The translations under genes and the position numbers were made by a program. Shown here piece by piece: positions 31,801 through 43,800 of a stretch of 64,000 bases of DNA. The DNA is from Hyposmocoma kahamanoa (taxonomy: Eukaryota > Arthropoda > Insecta > Lepidoptera > Cosmopterigidae): NCBI RefSeq assembly GCF_003589595.1, contig NW_020654080.1, forward strand, positions 4,709,397-4,773,396, written 5' to 3'. The notes under the pieces are model-generated. The model did no database searches and was not told where the DNA came from. It saw nothing but the letters and a program-made list of their open reading frames with translations. How positions within the stretch are numbered: the stretch's first letter is position 1; each line of letters begins with the position of its first letter.

Positions 31801-34800
31801 TATATATAAAAATAAAAATAAAGTAAACTATTTTAATTTGTCATAATTTCCTAAAATAAAATAAAAGTAACATATCGGTCATTCTCGGACTAGCGTTCAC
31901 TGTCTAATTTCCGTTGCAATTTTTTTTTAAGTATTTGATTTTTTATCGTGCAAAATTACTTAATGTCATTATTCAAATTTAGTGCCACGGTAGTGAACAC
32001 TAATCCGAGAATAACAGAAAACTTAAACTAATTTTATTAGGATATAAAAAACCGCTTATAGGGGATGTAGATCTCCTTTCACTGATTTCAGAATGTTAAT
32101 AACTCAATTTCAACAAAAAATCACTAAAAATGTTGATTACGTTGGTTATGGTATGATAGAGTAATATGGACCGACCAAGTGACCACTCAGCCGGTTCGAA
32201 ATCAAATAAAGGCATTATTCACAAACTGTAATCAATCAAAAAATCTCAAAATTCTTGGAACGGCTGTATCGTTTTGTGTTTGCGATTTCCATTACATAGG
32301 ACCTTTTTAAAAATCATCATTGTTATGGTACTACGTATAATATGGACCTAATTCTATAACAAATAACAAACGTCATCTTCTAAGCAGACTTTGAAGACCA
32401 CATGAAAAAGCTACAAATTTTTAGATCCTGACCAACTACCGATTATAAACAAATGATGAATACATTTAGCACTTTTATTTACTTTATATAACCTACATTC
32501 TACCATACCGAAATTCTACTTTTAACCGTATGTAAATAAATACTTATTTGAGTTATCTGCTCCGTTCCCATTCACTCAAAATTACCAAAGTACGTACCGA
32601 AATGTGTATTTCAATCGATTCAACAACAGATAATGTTGAATAAAACATATCGAATTCAACATCGATATTTTATATTGAGAATTGAGTTTCCAAAATATCG
32701 ATTAAGAAAAGACAAAGATCTTTTGTTCTTAAATAAATTGTGATTGTTTTTTTTGGATTTTGATTGAAAGATCGAAATCCAAATGGAGTTTGGTTTTATT
32801 GTATTGATTAGTATTAATGTCATGAATGTGAGTACAAAAAGTTTGAATTGATGTTTCATATCACTTACGTCTTTCTTGTTTTGTATTGAACCTTACCACC
32901 TGCAGTTGCAATATTTACCACATTTAAAAGTGTATTTGAAATCGATTCAATAACAGACATGTGGAATGAAACATATAGCTATTCAACATCGATATTACGT
33001 TGTCATTACGTTAAACAATATTTTGAATGACGTAGAGAATAGATATTAATTAAATATGTAATACATATACATATGTATATATGCACGTTCATATTGCTAT
33101 ATCCATATGCATAATACAATATTGTAGTATAAAAAAAATAAGGTACAATCCACAATTGAAAATAGATACAGTGTTGATATATTTTTTCACACATCCGCGT
33201 GCCTTTCTATAAATTTTGATTATAATGAACCGATTTGATTATACCGACCTTCAGGGTATACGAGAAGGGCATTATAACCTAGTCAACGAGCACAGGAGCC
33301 ATCTCAGTCAGGTCCTGACCTCAGATCAGTCAGTTTGCATAGACTTCATTCGGTTCTCAAAAGGCCTTGAGTAACTTTTTCGAAACGAACTAAGCAATAA
33401 TTGCGTTATGCTAGACATTAAGTTTATCAGCACATTTTAGATCTGTTAAAAGGAGGCCAGAGATAAAAATTGGACAGGAAATTTAAATTGGACGTTAAAG
33501 TATTTAAATATTTGCACATAACAATAACTTTATAAAACAGCAACATATAATCACAAGATCACTTTAAAAAAGGTCAATTGCAATTTCTCCAAATAAGTTT
33601 GGTCTTCGAAGCAATATTCGAAGAAGATTCTGCAAGTAGGTCGGGAAGGCTGCCAAAATGTCATTGCAAAACTGAGTAAGGTAACTAACTCATGTGGCTT
33701 CTAACCTGTGCTATTGCGCGGCTTTTAAATAACCTTCTTTGGTATGTTTTTGTGTAAACAAAATTTCGCCTTTTTTTTTATTTTTTTTTTATACCTGACA
33801 GGCAAATGACTCCACTCCACCTGATGTTAAGTGAAACTTTCTATCTTTATGTACGACTTGTTCGTCCCTTCACTTGATATTATAAAAAAAAATTACATTT
33901 CACGTCACGCTATAAGCAGCAGTAGAGTTCGTTGCAAAAGAGTTCGTCCAGGGAAGTACTGTCACTTTAGCAAAGCAGTAATGTTAGCATTACTGCGTTC
34001 CGGTTTTGTAGGATAACGGTGTTGGTGAAATTACAGGCACACGGGACTTGTCAACTTATGTCTCAGGGTGACGGGTGCAAGGCAGTGCCCCTCTGTTATG
34101 GACAGGCGTGCAGCTTACTATCAGGCTCACGACTCGTTCGTCCTGTCTCTTGATATTATAAAATAACAATAATTGAATAAAAGAAAGTGGACTACAAAGA
34201 CTATGATATGACTCAAAGGCGGATATAAAAACGTAGCGAAATTGTAAAGATTTTTGGCATCAATGACGAACTATAAAAACGTATATATAAAGTCGACAAT
34301 CAACAAGGTTGGATCGAAAAGAAATGCTTTTTTGACCTGTCCTATCACTAGAAAATTGTACCCCCTTAACGACATTAACCCATGTGCGATAGGCCACACC
34401 TAGAGATAACATTTGAACGGCCGAAATTGTGCCCTACGCCGTTCAAGTAGCGTTCAAATTTTCAGAAAAAAAGAACCTATTTATATAGTTCGTTTTGTAG
34501 CTGCCTAAACGTACAATGAAAAGCTTTTTGTTGCCCATATATTAATTAACTCATATGTTATGCATTCTACAACGAACCCTGACCCTTGTCTGAGGAGTAC
34601 TTTTTTTTATAATACGTAAGTCGTGCTCCCAGTGATAAGCGACATACTTGTCGCGTATCACTTATCACGACACGCTTGGCGGCAGAAATAGGTAACAAGG
34701 AGGTCTACTGCTACTAAAATTGTGCCTAATAGTAGTAAAAGCTTTTGTCTTTCAAGACAGGCTAAGGCGTCTAATTGACCATACTGCCAGAGATCTTAAA

Positions 34801-37800
34801 TTATAATATTATAATAATAACTATTGAAGACAATAGCTTAATTCTCGGAATGTTTTTTCGCGGAAAAACTTTACTGTAACCATTTTGAAATTCTCCATAA
34901 TGTATTATGCTTATTAAAAATAATAAATACGAGGACAATTTTTTTTTAAATTTATTTGACGACCTCCGATTAAGCACTTTAATCGAAATTAAAAGAGATA
35001 ATGAATATAAAAGGTAATATGAACAACTAATTACAACAGGCACAGTAATTGAAGAAAATTAATTAGAAAAAAGCGTTAGGTACATTTACGATGAATTTAA
35101 ATATAGGAATTGAATAAACTGTATTTGATAGTAAATCTTGAACGCGGCGACTGAGAGTACTTTGGGGTTGTGTTACCACTGTTTTAATTATTAAGTACTT
35201 ATACGTGTGTCAGTAATTTAAAAACTCCCAATAATTGTGCTCTTCACCCAACTTAAGTAACTAATCCATTCTTCCGTCATTTCCAACGTCTAAAGTGCAC
35301 TAGACGCACGAATTGCATCAGCTGCATCCAACCCTTCGGATTGTAAAACACGTTGCGTTATATCGACGTGACTTGGAGCATAAATCGTACTCAATCTGAC
35401 AGGGTTATCATAGTAAAAGTGGAAGATAGTGAAAGTGTACAGATGTGTACACAAATAGATCTTGGATATAAATAACTAGGTACTTACGATAGTAATGAAG
35501 GTAATGATTGTATTTTATGTGGGTAAGGAAATGATGGATGCAATTTGCCGATTCGCTGTTAATTTTCGTTTTTATTTTCGTCGAACCTCTTTCATTCCTT
35601 TGAACAAATAAAGAGACATAAAACAAATATGTTTTCCAGATTTATGAAATTGTTTTTAAAACCTCTCGTTATTCAACAAGAATAGCCAGAAAACAACGAA
35701 ATTTTTGTTGCGCATTATCATTGTATAGACCTGTGTTGAGGTAGAGTACGCTGACCTCGCTTCATAGTACACAAAGTAATCAAAGAGTCCAGGGAAAGAA
35801 TGATCAAAGCCTCAAGTATGAGGAGAATTTTAGGAAAACAGAATTTATAATGCTGACATAAATGTATGTAACGCTATGTAATCCATTTTAATTTAATTAA
35901 TTAATCTTAAATGTTTTTATTGAAGTGATATTCAATTATTTTTTATATGAAATTAATCCACTACATTGACTTACAAATAAATGGACGACGGGTCTAATAC
36001 AAAAACCACGAAAAATATGTCCCAAGTCAACCTATTCGAAATTTAAATTATAATGTCATCGCAGTATCGCGCTGTCAGTCGAACAAATGAAGACTAAAGC
36101 GGAGTTTGGCGCTCTGTATACGATTTTAGCGCCTTACAAGTGCGGACACTTTTTAGCGCGGACCCGACGTCCATATAATTGTAAGTCAATGATCCACTAG
36201 AAAATATTCCTTCGAACCGACCGCGACGTCTTCTAGCAAACCGTGCCAGAACGCTATGCCAACTAAGCCACGGAACGAACCAGCGGACCTCACGGCCGGA
36301 TCGAGGGATTTTTTTCTAAGTCTTCGATCTTTGTATTAATAATTATTAATCTTTTTTAACTTTTCCGCCATTTAGTCGCAAGCATATTTATGACTAAAAA
36401 ACTAATTTGTTGTAAAAAAAAACTAAATTGTAAAAACTAATTTTTCAGGACTTTGAACCATATTAGCCTTTTTCTGATTTAGACAAATTATGCATACGTT
36501 TACCGAACTGGATGGCAGTACTAACCTAAAACATGTTACACATGTGTTTCTCATGTACATAAGTGATTTATCATTCTTTCCCTGGTCTCTTCAATTATTA
36601 TGAAGAATTAATTGTAAATTTTAACCTTGTTCCATATTATTATTATTTGGAACCCGATCAACATTTGAAAGCGAGTATCATTTCGGACTGTTACAAAAAT
36701 TTACATAATTAGGTATACTTAAAACTATCTTACTAAATTAAATATTTTCGAAATCATACGCAATTACAATGGCACAAGGTACCGTAGTGCGTATTTATGT
36801 TTGTCACGCAAATATTAATCTATGCAGTCGTCAACTTCGCAAACCTCTCAAGGAAACACAAAATGGCCGAACAATTAAGAAAAATGGCGGTAATTTTAGA
36901 AAGCGTAAAATAAAATGACGCAAACGACAAATATTTGTAAATGGTACAATTGTTTCATTGAATTGTACTTCCTTTGTACTTAGTTACGCTGTAGATAGAC
37001 GAAGGAAGTAAAATGTAACGAGTTTACTTAAAGTAAATCATTATCATCATAATCAACACATTTATATGTCCCACTGCTGGGCACGGGTCTCCTTTCAGAC
37101 GAGGGTTTTGGCCATAGTCCGCCACGCTGGCCCAATGCGGGTTGGGGACGTCACACGTTTTCCGAGGGTTGTGAACCTTCTTCTATATACAGGTTTCATC
37201 AGGATGTTTTCCTTCATCGAAAAGCTCATGATAAATTTCAAATTAAATTTCGCACATAAATTCCGAGAAACTCAGAGGTCCGGATTCGAACCCACAACCT
37301 TCTGCTTGAGAGGCAGTTGATCAAACCATTAGGCTACTACAGCTTCCAAATAAAGTAAATATGGACTGTAAATCAAATTCATAGCCGCTTCACAAAAAGA
37401 AAATATCAATTAAAATGTAATTAATGAAATAAATAAATGTTCCAGATTAGATCTTCGATTGAAAAATTAATTCCGCCCACGTCGGCTACCGTCGGTGAAT
37501 CACTTGTACAATATCTGTCGAGAATTCAATTAATATTGTTTATTGCGTGCTATATTTGCTTCAAATTATTTTTTATTGCGTGCTATATTTGCTTCAAATT
37601 CTAGATTGACACAACTTGCTTATTGGATCCGGTTCTATTAAAACTTTTTAAAGTGCAATTTAACTTGCTACCTACTTAACAGTATCAGTAGTTGCCATCG
37701 ATGCTTAGCTCTAATGCCTCCATCATTGTTTTGAAACACTCTTTTTAACGCGTCATTATAACGTAACTGGCCTGTAACCTCTTTAACCATACCATTAAAT

Positions 37801-40800
37801 GTATTAATAAAGAGATTTTGACATCGACTAAAATTTAAAGTAAAAATGTGTTTATTTTCTTCGATGATGATAGACTATTTCCTTTATTTTTTTTTCCATC
37901 CTCTAAGATGATAAATGCAACTTATTTAGAATGACATTTCAAATGGTGCTTAGAGAATGTAGCTAAGATTTTCGTTCTAAAACGGGCTTGATTGAAACGA
38001 TAGCACAGATGTGACTAGGGGTGATTAAAAGGTTGGTCGTTGGCCGATCATCCTTGGCAGGAAGCCAAGGAGTCAGTGCCAGACTGGCTGGTGTAATTTG
38101 CAGCTGTATATGGAGTTCTATTTTCGGATTTTTGAAATTAATGCCTTTATTTTCTCCGAAGTTTGAAACCATTTCCTGTTAAACGAAATTTTGGCAAAGC
38201 TTGTCTTGTGTGTGCTCATTAATAGACGACCTCACTTGCCCAACAGTTTGCTCTGTGGACGCCGTACGAGGAGAACCCTAGTTCGGTTCCCTGGTTGGGC
38301 CAAGTCGGGAAACTTTTTTTTTATAATATCAAGTGACGGGACGAACAAGTCATGCGCCTGATGGTAAACTACACACCTGTCCATAACAGTTTCAATACCA
38401 CTCAGAGCTTTAAATCACAAAGATCTTTGGGGCATTGCCATTGCGCCCGTCACCCTGAGACATAAGTTTTTAAGACCCATGTACTTGTAGTTTCACCAGC
38501 ACCCTTACCCTGAAAAACCGGAACACAGTAATGCTCACATTACTGGTTGGCGGCAGAAATAGGTAAGGTGGCAGCACTTCCCTGGACGAACTCTTTCACA
38601 AGGAGCTGTACTGCTATTTATATTTGATATTTCTTGAATAGCTTTATTTTATTTCTTACAATTATATGTCAAACCGAAACTAATTAAGTTCTCTCAACTT
38701 TCCAAAGAACAGCTGAAGATCAATATTGTGGTATTCAGGCAAGTTATAACAAGGTACAAAGATAAATGAATAAACTTATGAAGTGTCTAACTGATGAGTT
38801 ACGAGCGCTGCGCTTGCAGCGGCTAGGTAAAATAGCGGGCTTATCGCTGTTAGCACAGCGTTCATCCAATATTAAACATAGGCTACCACAACTAACACTA
38901 GGTGTGTTAACAAGCTAATAACACACTAGCAAGATATTGGGAAATGGGTAGGAGAAGGATGATCAACTTATGTGTATAATGGTGACAGAGAGATACTGCT
39001 GCCTATGAATCCAGGAGATAGTCACCACTATAGACATAAGTTGATCATCCTCCTCCTACTTGCTAGAGGGAATTGTAGCAGTCGTATTCCATTCTTCACT
39101 ATCAGGTTCCACGGGTTTATGCAGTATTACAATTGAAAGATGTCCCATACAAACGATGAGACAACCCAGCACATAGGATCCTGTAACAATAACGCGGAGA
39201 CTTGACCTCAAATAATGGCATGTGGCAAAGAAAATTCTTTCCACTCAACCGATTTTGAGGTTGTTCACTAGTTTCGTAGATGTGAACTCCACATGGTCCA
39301 TCCGTCTTGTCTTTGCTTACTATAGACTAGAGATGAAACGGATATCCGGTAACTGTCTGGTATCCGGCCTATTTTTACTATCCGGCCGGATACCGGATAT
39401 TAGAACACTATCTGGCCGGATACCGGATGTTTAATACTGAGAAAAATTCATAATCAGTACGGCAAATAAACGGGTTTATTGATTAAAGATGATAGTAATA
39501 GAATATACAGCAACTACTGGATCGTTGACAATTTGTTTATTACTTGTAACTGAAAGAAATATAAAGTTAGAGATAACGTTATCTGTAAATTTAGTATACT
39601 CAAATTTCAATAAAGGAAAATTATGGTGGATGAAGACCAGTTTTTCTGCATTAACTGATAAAAGTTGGTCATATTTCATAAATAGATTCAACCTTGCGAT
39701 TTTTTTACTGTTAACATTTTTCTGTTATATATATTATACTCTATATAGCTTGATTACCACTGACTGATCTAACTAGATACTGACATAATTGTTCTCCCAG
39801 AAGGAGTGCCGGTGGGTAAAAATAATGTACCAGACTCGTAGACGGATCGGTCCCGTGAGTACCAGAAAAATCCGAAATCTTCAAATTTTGAAAGCCTCCA
39901 TCTCGGAAACTATTGGAGATAGGTGACTCGTGTTCAAACTAATATCGTAGATGGTGACAGGGTCTAACTGGCTATCGAAATTATTTTTTCAAAATGGCCG
40001 ATTCAAGATGGCGGCCCGACAAAAAGGTGCTCCGATCCGGCTGAAATTTTAAACACTTCCATGTCTGGTAGTTCCTAAAAATAATATGTGGTCAAAATTT
40101 TGATTCCACCATTTTCCAATATGGCCGCCATACATTTTCTACCGTCTAATGTGTTTCGAGGCCTACATCTCGGCGAGTGTTGGACATAGATGAGAGGCGC
40201 TCAAGCAAATGTCGTACAGAATAGTACGAGCCAACTGCAGGTAAAAAAAATTTTCAAGATGGAGGACTCAAAATGGCCGCCAGAAGTAAAAGTGCTCCGA
40301 TCCGACTGAAATTTAACATCCGACCGTGAATAGAGGTTCATAGTATGTATCTGCGAACGAAATTTGAATTCCGCCATTTTCCAAGATGGCCGCCATACAA
40401 GTGTATTTTCGGTTTTTCTGACCAGCACATTTCTCCCAGAAGAATCGCGGGTTTATAAGAATGACGTATGCGAATAATGGTTAGGTGGATTTGGTGAGTA
40501 TCAAAAAGTACCAAAACCTTCGAAAAGTGCTCAGCATCAGGGAGGACCCCAGCTGCACGTGTGAAGTTTACGTTTTAGCCCTAAGGTCTCCAAACAAATG
40601 TTGCTCGACACCCTGGGCAGTTTCTACCGGGAGTAAGAAAAAGTTTCAAATTCGCAAAACAAAATGGCCGCCATACAAATTTCGGGGGACTATATCTCTG
40701 AATCTATTAGAGATAGGTAAATTATGTTTAAACTTAAGTCCGAAAAGGCGATAGGAGCTAATTGACTGTCAACTTCATTTTTTCAAAATGGTCGATTCAA

Positions 40801-43800
40801 GATGGCCCCCGAAAAAAATTTACCGATGGTGCTGAAATTTGGCACTTGGCCGCGTATGAGGCCCCATAATATGAAATTGTGTTTGTAGTACTTCATTTTC
40901 CAACATGGCCGCCATACAATTTCCACCGTCCAACGTCATTGTTCTCCTAGAACGAATCGAGGTGTGTTAAATAAATGTACAAGGATTGTGTTTGACTGAG
41001 AATATTAAATACCAGAAAACTCCAAAACTTTCAAGACGTGGTCTGCATCAGGTAGGACACCACCTGCCCGGCCAAAGCGTCAGAGATGGTATGGCTTTCA
41101 AACAAAAATTATCAAGGAACCTGATCAGGTTCTACTGGAACTAAAAATTTTCCAAAATGGCGAATCCAAGATGGCCGCCATAAAAAAAATATTTACTGAA
41201 TCTTCGCAATTATTGATGATGTATGAGTAGTTTCTTCTGAAGTATGTAAGGATAAAACTTGGCGAGATCATACCAACTACTTGACTCCCTCAGAACCAAA
41301 TAAAGTTAACAAAAATATATTTCTGAAACAAACACTACAACCAGCAAACTGTCACAAGCCTAAGACACAGGCCTCGCGGGCCGCTTTAGCGGCCCAGCGC
41401 AACGCGCAACATACTATACGTGTGTAGCTCGATTACTACTGACTGATGTAGACATTTAGGTAATAGTTCTCCCAGAAGGAACAGCGATAGTTTAAAATGA
41501 TTTACAGGAATAGTGGCTGGAAGGGTTCAGTGAGTACGAGAAAATCCGGATATCTTGGAATAGTGCTCCGCATCAGTTGGGACAGAGGCTGTTCGCTCAA
41601 GTATCGTAGATGGGCACATGGCTCTCAAATAGAAGTTGTCAAGAATCTTAGTCAGGTTCTACCAGAATCGAAAGTGTTCTGATATGACGAATTTAAGATG
41701 GCCGCCATACGAAATTGACTATTCTGAATCTTCGCAGTTGTCAATGATATACGAATGGTTTGTTCTGAGATATTTAAGGATACAACTTGACGCGATCGTA
41801 CCAACTACCCCTACATGGACGAGTAACTTAACTGGAGCAGTCGACAACCCTGCTTCCTCCCATCCAAACTCAACCAAAGAGGATTCTCTACTGAAATATG
41901 AAGTCTAATTCCCAACCTGTCACACGAGTCCCAAAGAAAGCCCTCGCGGGCCGCTTTGGCGGCCCGGCGCATCGCGCGGCATCTAGTTTGTTTATATTAT
42001 CGAATAAATTAATCGTTTTTATAAAAACCAAGTAGCCACAACAAATCAAATTGTCAATGTGAAAGTGCAATTTTTCACTAATCAATCAATCACGGTGATG
42101 GGCGCTGTAAACCGGTCGCGACATGTTTACGGCAATGGGTCAGGGTCAGATATCTGGCGGTTAGATAACCGGCTATCAGGCACCGGATATTCGGCCATCA
42201 GACGCATGATATACGGTTATCCGGCCTAGGTGTTCGCCGGCTATCCGGTATCCAGCCAAATCACTACTGTAGACAAAATTTAACTCCAACACCGGAAAGA
42301 TATATTGGTTGGACTCTGTTTTGGTAGCAGATAAAGTACTAAATACTGGTATGCGGTTCGGGATGACACAATCTATACCTATCAACGCTAACGGAATATC
42401 GCGACGTCTCATTTGAGAATTTGTGTGTTTTATGGTTTTACGCTTTAAACACAAAATGGATCATATCAGGAATTTATAAGAGTGCTCAAAACATTAGGAA
42501 AATCAAGATTATAGGTTATTTCGTAAAAACAAGTCACGTTTTTTAATACCTCTACCATATAATATTGCCTTCATACCTTTTTTTTGTTTGAGAGATATAT
42601 AATACACCTAGTCTATGGAGTGACCAAGTGACTTCCCTATAACAACTGCACTGAGAGAGGCCGAAGACAGAACCAAATGTCCATAAAGTCGTGAAATCGT
42701 CCATAAAGTCTCGAAAACCATTCGGGGACACGACCTTCAGCAATGAAAAGAACGACTAAGAAGAAGATGATATATAACTGATGCAATGGCGCTTAAAGCG
42801 ACATAAAGTCCCATGTGCCTGTAATTTCACCAGCAACCTTACCCTTCAAAACCGGACCTCAATAATAATTGTCAATTTGTTTGGTATGTGGTCATATTTC
42901 TGCTTCGGGCAGAAATAGGTATGATGGCTATATTTCCCTGGGCGCACTCTTTTACAAGGGGCTCTACTTCTACTAAATGTACAATAAAACAATACACTGA
43001 TGTGAAAGTATTTCTGTCATAATATTTTGTATCCTCCGGAGAATTCTGACTCAATAAACGATCGTATTATGTGAATATATAGTATAACAATGCCTTTGAT
43101 TTTTGTTTACGTTTCATTGACCTTTTGTGGTGAAATAAAAACAGAGGATATTTCATTAAATGCTGTCGTTATCACTGTTATTTCAGTGCGTGGTTAACAT
43201 AATGAGAGCCTATTTGTTATCGGGGAGAACGTTTTCCTTCAATGAAGGTGGTCCGAATTTCCATCTCAGCGTCAACCCAACCTCGTCCAGTTTTCTGGAA
43301 TCATGTGGTTGAATTTAAACTCTTACTTTGTTCTTAGGTTTTCGCGATTGTTACACATAGGGAATTAAACTATTTTTCCGGATTTAAATCGCGTATATTC
43401 GTTTTTTCAAACAAACCTACGTTTCGGGCCCCTTACAGGGCCCATGATCACGGTCGACTGAGGTGGTACAGTCATCAACCAGTTATGTCTAATAGTAATA
43501 CAAACCACCCTATTTTTTCACTATAGTTACAAAAGTTATTAATTAAATACCATTGTTTTAATTTTACAAAGAACATTCCAATTTACGCTACATACGTTTT
43601 ACAAAATGATTTTATTTTAACAATATGAATTTTTATTAAGTTAAATTTATTATTAATTAATAATGGAAATTAGAATAAATAAACATATGAATCAGTACTG
43701 CAGTCTTATGTCTGTTTCGAATTTTTCATCAGAGCAAATACTGGATCCCAAACTAGTGGTACGGAGAAACCATCTTCCCTGTTGAAATTAGGATGTTTTT

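Larger units (their letters stand above)
39328..42266. mobile_element. hAT-type element, about 2.9 kb, hosting Helitron-like units
   Basis: The ends TAGAGATGAAACGGATATCC and, mirrored, TAGTGATTTGGCTGGATACC carry clustered CCGGATA subrepeats. The 8-base flanks CTATAGAC (39320-39327) and CTGTAGAC (42267-42274) differ at one base, as expected for a hAT target duplication. No hAT transposase frame was seen. Confidence 0.7.

Noticed and set aside
39489..39767. Possible hAT transposase frame inside the 2.9 kb element
   Set aside because: 92 codons of hydrophobic, AT-driven sequence; no BED finger or hAT dimerisation motif seen.
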